This document shows, piece after piece, positions 44,431-57,040 of a DNA stretch of 64,000 nucleotides. Made by a program: the position numbers and the translations under genes. Position 1 is the stretch's first letter. Each line of letters begins with the position of its first letter. This stretch comes from Atherix ibis (lineage: Eukaryota; Arthropoda; Insecta; Diptera; Athericidae), in contig OY282605.1 of the NCBI GenBank assembly GCA_958298945.1, positions 111,782,267 through 111,846,266 on the forward strand, written 5' to 3'. The notes below the pieces were generated by a model. The model had not been told where the DNA came from and made no database searches. It saw only the letters and a list, made by a program, of their open reading frames with translations.

Positions 44431-47072
44431 AAAAGTGAATGTAAAGGGAAAACCCCTAGTCCTAACACATTATTTTCGACGCGAGAAATTGTATCTAGGT
44501 AATAGCATTCAGTTATTTTTTTTTATAAAAAAATAACTGAATGCTATTGTCTAGATACTACTCACTATAACTATTCAAGTCGGCATTAAATTGTAATTAT
44601 ACTATCAAATTAAATTTACATAAATTCAAAATTTAATGTAATTCACAGCTATCTAAAGATACATTAGTTTCTTATCTAACTTATTATCCTGTCGTTATTA
44701 TTAAAAAAATAAATACTAAGAATATCCTGCGTGCAGATACACATACCTGCTTAAAATAATAATGGTTCCGAAAACTACAAAATGAATCAAATAATCTCAT
44801 AAAATCCTGTATTTTATCTCTTTTACAAAAACTAACATCTAAAAAACTAAAACCCACTAATAGTCTGAATAGAATATCAAATTTATAATCGTATTATTTT
44901 AACTTTGCATATGCTTTTTGTTAATTATTGTAACGCTTTTATTTTTTATTTTAGTAAAATAGCTTTTTCTAATCAAATTATTTATTTAAAATATATTTTT
45001 CTATTCGAAGATTTTTTCGAAAATATTATTATTAATAAAGTTAACAGTAATTTTTGATAACAAATATTTCTAATGTTTAAAAAACGTGATTTTTAATTGT
45101 ATATTCTGGAAGTGGACTAGTATATTAACATATTTTAGTTGAAATGTCAATTCTATAAAATATGGAACTATAATAATAAAGAACTAATAAAATATTTTTA
45201 AGAAGCATATATGTTCAACAGTCTACTTTACTACTACTTTTCAGTTTCTTTAAAAGCGTTTTGAAATGTGTCAATGCTTCTAGTTTTTATATTAATACTT
45301 ATATACTCGTTCGTATATATTTTAAAATTTTCATAATTTTTTATTATTCAAAAATTTATTTTTATCGAAATTAATAAATACGATAATTTTTGACCTGTAT
45401 TATAAAATAAAATCATAGAAAATTTATTGTTTATATTTAAATCTGAAATGAAATTCACACGATCTGCAAAATACGAAATTCTTTTAATTTCCGTATTTCA
45501 CAGTTTGACATCGATTCTAATTTACGTTTGACACATATTCGAGCAAATTAAAGAAATTCGCAATTGTGCATTTTTGCAATGCTCTTCCGTGTAAGGTTCT
45601 CTAGCAATCTGAATTTCAATTAAAAAACATGAAAATTGCTGGCTAGCGATCTATAAAATATGTACATCTTCGAATAATGTGCAAGCACAAATTCATAATT
45701 CAAGTTCAAATGGTGATCTAGATAAATTGGCATATTACGCGCCCATTCGTATAGCTTCTGTGTAAATAGTTCGCGCATAAATCCATAGAATTGGACACGT
45801 CGAATCAGATCGGGTAACCGCACGCTAAAGTTAATTTGAAACGGGTCAGACGTTCATTTGTTTAATATCCGACCGACCTGTTAGTACTACAAATCAGATT
45901 TCTTCATTCCCCATCTTTATCTCATCATCATCATCTACGTACTCGTATTTAAAATACTAACTCTGCTAGATACTACAGATTCGATACTAAAGCAAGATTA
46001 TTTAATGAATGCCGGCGGCCATCGTCAATTGTTAATAAAAAGGGGCACGATAAATAAATATTGCCAACGCCACGCATATGAATGCGAGTCTATTTAAATT
46101 ATAAAAATAACAAAACAAGAAAAAAATTGCCAACGGCCCCGAATGTCCCACATTTAAATAATTCCTACTCAAAATTTTACTATTCATTGTACTCGTAATA
46201 CGAGTAGCTACTGTCTTACAGGATTAAATAGTCTCACATGTTACTAACGGTTTATTAGGAACTTTATTTATTATATCATCTAATATACTACTCAATATTT
46301 ATTTACGAAATATCTGCATTTAGAAAAAATATATTTGATCTCTATCACAAATATTTACTTCTTTTTTTAGTTGTAAATATTATTTTTTACAATGCAAATT
46401 ATTATTATTTCAAGATTAATTGTTTTTTTTTTTGCAAAACGATTTCAGTTATAACTTAAATTACGTAAAGAATTTTATTATTCTACCATGCAGTTTTTGA
46501 GAAGTATAAAAAAAATCCCAGCAATAATAATAAAGCAAACATTTATGGCACGTAAAGAATTTATGGAACATTAAAAGTTAAATCTTTGAAATTTGATAAT
46601 ATAAAAATGCTGAAACGGAAAAAGAATCTCTTTGTTTTTTGTTCTTGATTAGTTTTTATTTTAGAATTTTTAGATTAGCCGAAATTTTTCGTAGAAATCA
46701 TGAATAAACCTTTTTTGACTAATTAGTAAATGATAAAAAATCGTAGAAAATAATAGCTGTCTTCCTTTGGGAAAATGTTGCTACTCACAAGTACTTCTAG
46801 CTACTCGCAGCTACTCTTGCTCATAGAAATGAGTACTTCGCATGAGTAGTTATGCATACAATTTACGGTAGGGGGATTTTAGTTCCAAAAATGAAAATAG
46901 ATGGGTTAGCGGGTTCGTTGGTTATGTTGAAGTGTCATATTTTTGTTTTTATTGTTTATGTTTACTTTATTCGTGTAGCAAAAGCAAAAATAAATGGAAT
47001 CAAATATTACTGGAGTATGTTTTCACATAAAAATAATTACACATTTATTAACTAACTGCTTTACATGTTGTT
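44431..47072. other. Region without recognised genes
   Basis: Contains the hairpin at 44491-44558. A 67-codon minus-strand frame at 45620-45823 has mixed composition but no recognised domain. The rest is AT-rich. Confidence 0.45.
44491..44558. repeat. Near-perfect hairpin, 32-bp arms and 4-base loop
   Basis: Arms 44491-44522 and 44527-44558 pair except for two adjacent positions. The left arm reads gtatctaggtaatagcattc then agttattt. It could be a palindrome from a MITE or a small hairpin RNA; no flanking duplication is seen. Confidence 0.93.
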
Positions 47073-47186
47073 ATGGAATTGCTTGGCGTGCTGGAAGATG
47101 GTAGTGACTTAAGTTTACTTGAGTCTTCAGACTCAGGTAACACATCGCTTTCATCAGATTTTGATGATGATGTGCCTCCATATTGA
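47073..47186 (+). pseudogene. Small acidic frame, possible piggyBac-like amino end
   Basis: A 37-codon frame that starts MELLGVLEDGSDLS and ends in DFDDDVPPY, rich in Ser and Asp. Acidic, Ser-rich starts of this kind are common in piggyBac transposases and their relatives, but no further domain follows. Twenty-seven bases after its stop lies a 16-bp-arm hairpin (47213-47260). The call is a guess; it could be chance. Confidence 0.25.
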
Positions 47187-47212
47187 GTGGGAAATTATGT
47201 ACAAACATTGGA

Positions 47213-47260
47213 CCTATAACGAGGGTAAAGTATTTATTAATGCCTTACCCTTGTTATAGG
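47213..47260. repeat. Hairpin, 16-bp arms
   Basis: cctataacgagggtaa (47213-47228) pairs with ttacccttgttatagg (47245-47260) with one mismatch. It could be a transposon end palindrome or a transcription stop structure. Confidence 0.85.
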
Positions 47261-48714
47261 TACAATTTTTAGACATTATGTAATATTTATCAAATTCAAA
47301 GGTTGTACGAAATACATTCACATCATTTCACGTTGACAAGCTGAATAAACTCAGTATTGTTGTTGACCAATTTGAGGTTATATTTTACTTCTGTCAGTAA
47401 ATTTTGCTTTTCAGTAAGCATTTACTCACAAGTACTTGTCAGTAGCAAAATTGTCCCAATGCAAGACAGCTAATACAAAGTCGTCCGAGCTGATCTGAAT
47501 GCAGAACTTAAATTCCAATAGATGACCCCGCACATCGCTTAGGATCAAATCAAAATGGACAAATAATCTATCAAATCAATGAATGTGATTATAAAAAAAA
47601 AGAAATAAAAAGAAAATTAAAATAATCATGCACATACTTAAAAATTACTTTAATTTTTCAAAATTGTAATATATTTGTTAGCCTACAAGTTAAAAACTAT
47701 TCGAAAAGGATAAAAATAGTTGATTTTTAACTTAAGTTAAAATAAAAACATACTAATTTTATGTATAAAGACATAATTAATAGATGTATTAAAGGTAAAA
47801 AAATCTTTAACTGATATTATTTCTTAAAATCTATTTTTTTAAATACTTTTATAAAAAATAAACATATTTTCTTACAATGTTATAAGTAAATATTTATAAT
47901 AAAAACAGGAACCTGTTAAGTTATGTGATAGCCATTTGAAGATGATTGGAAATAAAATCGTATTTTTTTTTATAATCATTTTTCAACAAAAACAATATAG
48001 AAAATTATTGTAGAAAAAAATTAGCACTATTAATCAATCATAAAAGATAAATAAAATCTTAAATAAAAAATCAACATAATTAAATTCTGTGAACTAAATT
48101 CTTTCTGCCCAATAAATTTGAAATATTTTATGTATAATTTGATTAGAATATTGAACAAATAAAAATTAATTTTGAAATATAATGCCATAGTTAATAGTAT
48201 TTGTTAATGTCCTAATTTGAAAATTTAAATTTTCTTAGATAAATCTCTCCAAAAAACAAACAACAAAAAATAATACTCTTTTTATAGCTATGCAAATGTT
48301 TTGTATTTAATATCAATAAAATCAGTAAAAATATTTTGTTATTTTATCAATGATGTGTTTTGTTTTTGTTTATAGAAATTAACTTTTTACACATTCGAAT
48401 ATGAAAAATGGATTTTTGAAAGTATTTATTTAAAGGAATTTGGACTATTGAAAAGCACGTGGCTAAGATAATATTTTCTATTTTAGATAGCTCTGAATGC
48501 ATTGAATATTTTTAAAGTAGATTATTTCAGATATTAAATTTTGTTCAATGTAGATATATGCTCAGACAATCCTGTCAAGCTGATTGCTATTAATACTTAC
48601 TGTCAGTTATGCTTTTCATTAGGGACTAGGACGAAAGATATCAACCTTCCAACAAAAATAACAAGAAATGTGGCATAAAATTAATGAGACTAACATCACT
48701 AAGATATGATTAAG
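47261..48714. other. AT-rich region without recognised genes
   Basis: No feature recognised. Confidence 0.5.
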
Positions 48715-49115
48715 TAGTTCAAGTTTGAACCTAGTCTGGTAACTAAGCAACTCTACAGAGCGTGATAAGGGAAGTTTTATTTTTGTAGTGTGTTTCGAGA
48801 AATGGAACGGCTAATTTTGGTGCCTTACGAAATGTTTCAATGAGTAAAAGCTTTTCGGTAGCATAAAGCATTTTTGAAGGGTCCGAAAAGCAGTAGAAGA
48901 GTAACCTTGCTCAATCAGGGCCTCAAAATCAAAAACTAGATCGTTCGGATCTTGCAGATATTTGGACACTTCCCTATGACAGCACGGTCATCTCCATAAA
49001 CACGTTGTTGTCGAAAATAGAGACCCCCCAATTAACTAATCTAAGTCCGTATGCCTTGTCTTGGTCATCAAGATTAAAAAGCACGTTATCTTGGTGATAC
49101 AAAGATTAGAAACAA
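48715..49115 (+). pseudogene. HTH_48 mariner, internally deleted copy f
   Basis: It encodes pieces such as LFGSIKHF and VRKAVEE of the HTH_48 domain and then skips to the carboxyl-end region (aatctaagtccgtatgcctt at about 49040), which aligns with the same stretch in the copy at 43852. It is heavily mutated. Confidence 0.6.
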
Positions 49116-52100
49116 CTCCTTCGCCAATGTATGTGTATAGCTACGCAAGGGAACTAGTTTGATAGGGATAGCATTGATATGTAAAAATAAAATAAAATTG
49201 CTTTATTATTTTGTTACCACAATTTTAAAACAAATGCAAGTTCCTCCATCTTTTAAAAAAATCCCAACAGTTTCTGCATATCTTGAAGAGCGTCAAAAAA
49301 TTTCCAAAACTATCCGAAAGTAAAAACAAAAAAAAAACAATTCTGATCTAATGATAAAAGTATTATAGAGAATTTTCTTTTAATTAAAAGATCATACCCA
49401 AAAATCTAAATAGAATTCTTATTTCAAAAATATATAATAATTCCCAAGCTAAAAAAAATCCATCTTCAATATTAATTGCGCGAAAGAAAAAAATACTTTT
49501 TTTCCACAATTTATGAATGAAAGAAAATGTCTGCGATTTTTTATTCAAGTCACAATCAAATCTTTTCGAAAATTTATTAATTAAATTCTTAATGTACATT
49601 CATACGAGCGTGTTATATTTCCTTCGGCCAGCAGAACTTGGCTACAAGTAACAATGAGAAATTGTTTTTCTTGCAATTTTTATGAGTTCTTTCGCTTTTA
49701 TTTGATAGAATTATGAATTAATCTGAATTAATAGAGAAAATAAACATCATTTTCGAATTCTGAGCCCTTGGGAATAAGATTGCGTGCATTAATGTCGATC
49801 ATTTACTAACTTACTATCCTCGGATTAGTCCATGTAAATGAACGTTAGTCCATGGCGATAGTATGCTAGGCAGCACGTGATTCAAATTAAATTTAAGACC
49901 ATGTGAAAAACATATATTGCGTTAATGTAATCGTTTGCGCGTATTTAAGGACAGTGGCACGGCGATCCGTGGTTTGTCTGCATCAATCGTGTCCCTGCTG
50001 TGCTCATCATGTCCAGTACATCATCGATGGATAAGCGCCACCAATGCTAGAATATGTCGCCAGTCTCGTCCGTTCAGACAGGAATGAAAGCGAACCAGAA
50101 AATCGCATAGAAGAATATTAATGAGCTGCTGCTGTAATCAAATCGAAATAAAGAGTGAATTTCCTGATAACAGTTCGATGACCATAGTATTCATTAACCA
50201 TTTCTGAGGTGCTCGAATACAATGAACCTACAACTCTATTACGGTTGTTTTCTTATCTTAAGAATTACGAGTAGCACTGCTGTGCTGTAAGTCGATGTAA
50301 TTTTCTCACCAAAACTTTTCAATTGTCAAGTCTTCCGCCTTCAGTCATACAAGCTCGGGTGTACATTTGTTACCTTCCAGTTTTATTTTACCTTACAGTA
50401 TATGCACCTGTCATCTAACCACTGGCTACTGTTCTTTTTTGATGAGATTCGTTGATTTTAGATTACAGAAAACTAACTAACGAGCAATAGGGCTTTTGAA
50501 AATCTAGGGAAAACGAATTAGAATTTATTTCAATTCTTCTTAAAATATTTCAACTTCCCTTTTTCTTCTGCAATATATTATTATACAGTATATTAGAGTA
50601 GAATTTGTTTTTAAGTGTGCGGGTTCAATGAAACCCAATCACATAGCATATACGACATTTTTCATCCCAGTTCATACCATAAAATTCTAACTTTTTATGT
50701 TTTTCTTCACTTAAAGACTAATTGAAACATTCAGCAGATTCTCACCTGGGAATTAAGTTAGATTTACAAACGAAAATAATACAAAATAGAAACAATTGTT
50801 TAGAATTTATAATTTTGCCACCCGAAAATTGTATAAGTTGTGAAGAGGAAATAGTTCATTCTTATGCCATACAAGAAAAAAAAACTTTCATTCTTTTAAC
50901 AATTTTTGTTCAGATTTGTAAATGTTATCTTATACTAAAGTTACTGTAATTTATAAGATTATCTCTTGTTATTTTTTATTTATTTTTACTATATTTTTCC
51001 AGCTAATCACTTTAATCTTAAAATTTACTATTATTAAAAGTACTTCTTAAAAGCTACTGTTCGTTCTAATCTTGATATTACTTAGTGAAATATTTATTCA
51101 TTTTTCAATGATAAAAAAATTGTTTTTAATTTTTCTAAATAAATACATTTTAAGGGCATTTATTAACAAACAAAATTCAAAGAAAAATTAGAGAATATTA
51201 AAGATTTTCGAATTATAGAATATTAAAATTTTTATAAGATTCTTTTTAAAAGAATCTTTTTTCAGAATCTTATTACTGATCAATCAGAAGTAAAAATCAA
51301 TACAAAATATCCAAAAAAATACCTTATTTATAACTTTATAAAAAAATTTATATTATTTCTTTCGTATAAAAATAAAACTTTGAAAAAAATTAAATTGCCC
51401 AAACAAAATTAAATATTTTGTTAAATTTCAATCAAAATTTAAAATATAAATCATGTCCTTTTTCTTAATAATTGAGATGAATTTGGTGATTTCAATAATT
51501 AATAAAGGAACATATTTTATCAGGTTATTTAAGATTATGCAAAGATAGAGATGATGAATGCTAAAATGTGTTTCAGATTATTTACGATGGGTTAAAATTT
51601 TGTGCCATTTTAATTGATCAATTGCAACTGCTTTATGTGACATTTGAAAAAAAAAACTGGAGCTGCCAACCGCAAAACAATAAAATGGGCTTCCCAGAAA
51701 AGTATTAGAATAGAAAAAACTGTCAAAAATAAAAGATGATTTTTTTTGGATAATATCAAAAGATACTTTTCTTAGATTATAAAAGAATTGGATACGATTT
51801 CTTTTCACGGGATATACCATATTGTCGTGTAAGAGGTTATGTAATATTGAGTGGTCCATTTTGTAGTTTGAAGAGTACAGCCCTCCGAAGGTTCAATAAA
51901 TAAATAATATTCCAATATTAGCATAAAAATTCTATTTAAATAATACACCAGACGCAACTAAAACTAACTTTTGACATAAGATATGGAGTTTCTGTGGTAA
52001 TGGACTGCAGATGGTAGAGCAATCTCTTCCAACAAAAATGACTTAGAATGGTGAAAAGTTGCGCGAAAATTTAAATATAATTAAAATTTTAACTTTCTAC

Positions 52101-52368
52101 AAATTTATACAATACATAAAATAAATTTTTAAAGAAAAATGAATCTTTTTAGTAATTAATTATAAAGAAAATTTTTTTGTTTTTTAGAATTATTTCCATT
52201 TCAATTACATTAAAGAATTGGTTAACTTCTTAGCTAAAAAAGTGTATATTATATTTTTATTACAACAAAAAGACAGTAAAGCGAACAAATTTTTTAGATT
52301 TATTGTATATTTAATACATTATTAATTTGATTGCATTAAACAAAGTGCAATAGAAAGTGTTACATATA
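49116..52368. other. AT-rich region without recognised genes
   Basis: A less AT-rich stretch at about 49780-50110 has a tatttaagg TATA-like word (49943) and could be promoter or untranslated DNA, but no gene can be tied to it. A 23-base near-palindrome sits at about 51236-51258. Nothing else seen. Confidence 0.4.
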
Positions 52369-52620
52369 CGAGGTCTATTCAAAAAGTATCTCGAATTTTG
52401 AATTTCCGCGGGTTACGTATATTCGACTTTTGATTTTTTTGTGGCGTTATATTAGTACTCATGTCTCTCACTTATACCGACAAGTTCGGCCATTTTGAAT
52501 TTTTAGTTAATTTTTGGCAGCTGCTTTTCTTGCACGTGTTTTGGCTCGTCTTCCTGGCATTTTTTGGCCTGTAGAAGATAGATTGATCATTGGAAAAATA
52601 TAAAATGGAATTACGGCACA
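52369..52620 (+). mobile_element. Mariner 5' end and leader
   Basis: After a TA (52367-52368) comes cgaggtctattcaaaaagta, a sequence typical of mariner terminal repeats, and then a leader of about 230 bp. The transposase amino end that should follow is not recognisable, so the element decays into AT-rich DNA. Confidence 0.6.
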
Positions 52621-52979
52621 ACGATTTAATAATTCCCTGAACAAATAAATTATAAATAATTGCTATCTACCCACTAGGATGCCAAATAAATATAAAATAT
52701 GTTTTTTCGACAATATTTTACTAAAAATATAGTAATTAATTATAAAATAATAAAGATCAATTTTTGACGCTCATTCATTCACAGCAAAAATAAAAAGAAT
52801 AATAAAAAAATTCCTCAGTCGAATCTATATACTATCAATTTGAAGAAATAAAAACTAATGAACGCAATATATTGTTAAAGTCTTATGTCTCTATACTTAC
52901 CGTTTTTAGATAAATTAATAAAACAGGGTTATCTAATAAAAACGTTTTTTTTTTTGAATTTTTCAGAGAAATTATCAAG

Positions 52980-53030
52980 CTTATATATCGATAATAATGG
53001 AGAATATTTTCTGACATTTTTTGAAATACA
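52980..53030 (+). pseudogene. Mariner transposase carboxyl end, plus strand
   Basis: It encodes SLYIDNNGEYF, matching the last residues of mariner transposases (for example WxxxIDNNGEYF). It may be the 3' end of the element starting at 52369. Confidence 0.45.
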
Positions 53031-53049
53031 ATAGAGACGTTAAAATCAA

Positions 53050-53355
53050 AGGGTTAAAGTTAATTCTCCATTATTATCGATGATATTTCGCCATTTTACG
53101 AAAAGAGATATGATTCCATCAGTAAAAAAACTGATCAAGTGGTTTTCAAGGCCACTCTTGAAGCCAGCTTGGTTCCATTAAGAGAGTTCTGCAGAGATCG
53201 AAACAAGTGGTAGTCTGAGTGTGCTATGCCTTAATGCATCCACCATATAGGTTGATGCATCAAGGCAAGCTCTCTTAATTTTTAGCGGGTCATCGAAGAT
53301 GTGTGTGGTCGAGCGTTATCGTGGTGGAAGACGACACCCTTCCTATTGAATTTTT
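53050..53355 (-). pseudogene. Mellifera-type mariner transposase fragment, minus strand
   Basis: Read right to left it has NRKGVVFHHDNARPHTSSMT with the second catalytic Asp, KLREL, a decayed HPPYSPDL stretch, SDYHLFRSLQNSLNG with the third catalytic Asp, and VKWRNIIDNNGEL near the end. Small frameshifts separate the pieces. Its carboxyl end faces that of the plus-strand relic at 52980-53030. Confidence 0.75.
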
Positions 53356-56300
53356 TGTTGGTAATTGGCCGACGAGAACGGAGCTCATTTTTAACATCGA
53401 AATTTCCAGAATGAAAGTCACACCTTCACTAAAAACACCACAAATTTTAAGATATAGCGAATTCTCTTTATTTTGGTACATTTTTAACTTGAATATTTTT
53501 CGATATACGAAACCGATTTCAATACAGCGGCTCCTGAGTTCTTTTGTTCCAACTCCATCTGTCGGGAAACGTGACAAACCTTTTAGACTAACTTATATAA
53601 GGCACAACTATGACGTCATCATTTCGAAAAGTCATACGAATCACTTTTTTTGCTATCGTGTATACAGTAGGCAGGATAAGCTATCATAAGGAGAATCGGT
53701 GACAAAGGTTGTATTTCTACAAGTTGACAGTTTTTAAATAAAATATTTATTGAATTAATTTATGCAGACATTTATATAGGAAAAACTTTTCGAAATAGAT
53801 GTATCTCAGCTATTTTTTTAAAAGTTCTAATAATAGTGCTAGTATACTAATAAAAAAAATGCAGACTGTAGCCAAAATATTTAATATGCAGTCTCCGTGA
53901 TAGTCTATGGTCTTTAACCAGCTTTCAGCGGTGGTAAATTATAGTTGTATTTAATAAAAAAGGTGTTTTTGCTAACATACCTACAATAGCAAAAAACCAC
54001 TACTATTATTAGCTTTTTTTTATTAGTTTGACCTTGCCTCTTCTAAAATAAATACTACGATATCTATTGTTATGCTAATGCAAAGAAATAAAAGGCAAAT
54101 ACCAAAACTATACTGATTTTGTTTATTTTAAAGTTAGTTTATTCAATTTTATTATTACTTTTTAAAAAAAAGCTCTATAAAAAAATACCACATTATGTAA
54201 TATACATTTACTATAAATATTACTATTAGCTATAAATATTTTTGTAAGTTATTGTGTCGCTAAATATTCTTTTCACATTATTCTAATAATAATTCTAGAT
54301 AGAAAAATAATTGTAATAATTACTTATTCTGAACCATTCTGTCACGTATTCTTGTTAAAAACATTGAAAGTGAAAATAATCACACGATCGATCATCTTTT
54401 ATTGAAAGAAAAGACATTAAATTAAAAAAAAAATTCTTATTCTTTAAAAAAAATCAATTTCTTTTAATTGATCGGAAAAAATTTCAACTGTTTTAATAAA
54501 TTGGAAAGTAAACTTTAAAAAAAAAAGTAAAAAATTATGGAAGAAATAATGTAAACGATTACAGAATGGTAAGAACCTCTGGTGGCAAATGCTCGTATTT
54601 ATCAGGTTTCTAGTTTTGTGCATACTCGCACGATTATGCTGATGTTGATGGCGCTGACACTTTAGCGAAAGGTGCGCGCGCATGAGAGGTGAATGAACGA
54701 ACGTCTGTCTGATCAAATTGTTGCCGGAATTTCGAAAATCTCTCGTATTCGATCCTTTCTCTTTTCCATAGAACAAATATAAGTGACCGGATGAGTTCTC
54801 TGCCAAAGTCAACGTAATGTGTTTACTTAATAAAGTTGACTAAACCTTGATCTTAATTAAAACAACAACAAACAAAAAAAACGAACAAACAAAAAATAAA
54901 AAAAATATAACGAAAAAATCGATAAAAATGCGAACGAAGAGAAACGTCAAGAAATTCTCAACTAAAATGTTATAATTAATGAAGCCGATTCGAAAATATT
55001 GTTTTTGTGTCGTCTTTTTTCTTCTTCTTTGCTCTCTATTATAAAATTTTCTTAGCGATACGGAAAAAAATTTGAAAATTTAAAATTTTACTCAACTTAA
55101 TTTAGGTCTATACTTGTAGCTACTGTTGTTGAAAAAAAAAGTTGAAAATGACGGAAATTTCTTCGAGCCCAGTGGAGGGGCCGGTTATATTAATTTACGG
55201 TGCAAATTCAAACTCAATCTTTTCACTAAACCATTCTTTTCGCAGAACCCAATTTAAAAGTGAGCGAAAAAATCAGTAGCCATGACATATCATATCGTAC
55301 CATAATGACAAGAAAATGGCGACTTGCCGATAGAATGGAAATTTGTGAATATTCAAAACTTTTGTACAAAGAACATCATAAATTCATACAACATACTCGT
55401 ATATACTAATTTCTCTACAAAAATTTTATTATACCATATTAAATTGTGTTAAAGCATAATAATTCTCGTCGATTTTCAGACTGAAGTTTTATATCAATCG
55501 TGAGTAATTGGCCATTGTAATTAAGATTGTTATCGTTGTGATTTATTCACTTCAAATAGTCTCTAATTTAATCGTATGTCGACCGATTTGTGCTAAAAAA
55601 GATTTACTTAACAAAATTCTTTCTCTCTTTCCCGATAAGCATACTAAAAAAACCAAAATAAATAAATAAAATCAAAATTTTGTAATATGCCCGAAAAGAA
55701 TGCGGAGCTTCTTTTATATTAGAAATGAAAAATTTCTAGTGTTCGGATAAGATGCTTTTACGGTTTATGATCGCGTGAAATTTTATCCAAAAAGATAAAA
55801 AGAAACAAATTTTATACAATCGAAAGAAGTAATTTTCCATAGAAGGCGCCAAATGTAAAATAAAACTTTCATTGTTATTCATTTTGTTTTGATTACAGAC
55901 AATTTTTTACAACCATTAAAATAATTTTCTAATCATAGTAAGTTGTTAAAATATAATAAATACAAATTATGTCTGGTGTTTTTCTTTTCTTTTTTACTGT
56001 TTTTTTTTTAGCTTTTAAAATATAAAATAAAAGCAGTTTTATTCGATTTCAGTTAATATTTTACATGATTGAAAAGTATCTGCCCTAAAAAAAAACAAAA
56101 CCGAATTTTTAGTAATTTCTTGGAAAAAATTATTATAACAGAAAATACAAATTCTTGTCTAGTAAAACCGTATTCGTGATGATAAGTAGTATGGAAATAA
56201 TCATCTTTCATTAATTTATATTTGATGGTTTTTCGGTAATATTTAAGAGAAATTCCATACATTATATAACATTTTGTTTAATTCTAATTGAGTCTATTGT

Positions 56301-56499
56301 ATCTTTTATCTTATAATATATTCTGTTTGCGATACTACTAATTACACCAGAAATTGTAAATTTGTTCATAGAACCAGAATTTCATAGAGTGGGTTGAGTT
56401 TTTGAGGAATTTTCTCAATATTTGTAGATATATTGATACTTTTTTTTTAACTTTTTTAAATAATTTATTGCCTATCTGCCAGCATTATTATTAGTCACT
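53356..56499. other. Region without recognised genes
   Basis: A minus-strand frame of 95 codons begins at 53577 and overlaps the mariner fragment in another frame. Upstream of it are a TATA-like ttatataa (53592-53599) and a CRE-like tgacgtca (53611-53618). A moderately GC-rich part at about 54600-54800 has no supported gene. The rest is AT-rich. Confidence 0.4.
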
Positions 56500-56880
56500 C
56501 CATTTTGGTCCAAGCTTGGTGAATGCGTGAATTTGACTTACGAAAAATTGTAATGATCCTATCAAGAACACAATCTTTTCGGTGGCATAAAACATTTTTA
56601 GAGTGACGAGATGCAGTGACAGAATCCTAACCTCGCTCAATAGAGTCTACAATATAGAAAACTGATGAAAATGTGGAACGATTGAGGGTCCTTGTGAGGT
56701 CAGACTGTCGACTAATATTGAAGCTCCTTAGAAGGTTCAGCAAAAGGACTTTTCGCGTCCGATTAAATATTACAGAAACTTTGATGCTTTGCTATCACAT
56801 GGCCATCATCTCCATCGATGAGTTTTCATCAGCTTTTTGACTGTATTGATTGGATGCGGCTTGAATTAAAGGTTTGATGG
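56500..56880 (+). pseudogene. HTH_48 mariner relic, copy g
   Basis: It encodes NLTYEKL, LFGGIKHF and, after stops, the linker ENVERLRVLVRSD at about 56660-56705. Only the HTH and linker part is recognisable. Confidence 0.6.
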
Positions 56881-56881
56881 A

Positions 56882-57040
56882 ACCCTAAACTTCTAGTCTG
56901 TAAGTTCAGATAGCTTTTCCTACTGTATTATAAATATGTAATTTGCTCTTTGTTGTAAGTTTTAGTAGTTTTGTGTATCCGCCTGTCCACTTCGAGTATT
57001 TTTAGTATCGTTTTTGGTTTGTAGGCTAACAGTTGACCTA
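56882..57040 (-). pseudogene. Jockey-like RT carboxyl fragment
   Basis: The minus strand encodes LLKLTTKSKLHIYNTVGKAI followed by TYRLEV, aligning with LLDKRSKLTIDSKLHLY of the fragment at 21837 and with the KLxLYKTxIKPIWTYG motif of Jockey elements. It directly adjoins the HTH_48 relic. Confidence 0.65.

Noticed and set aside
53303..53689. A 128-codon plus-strand protein
   Set aside because: It is the reverse complement of a mariner transposase fragment and its flank.
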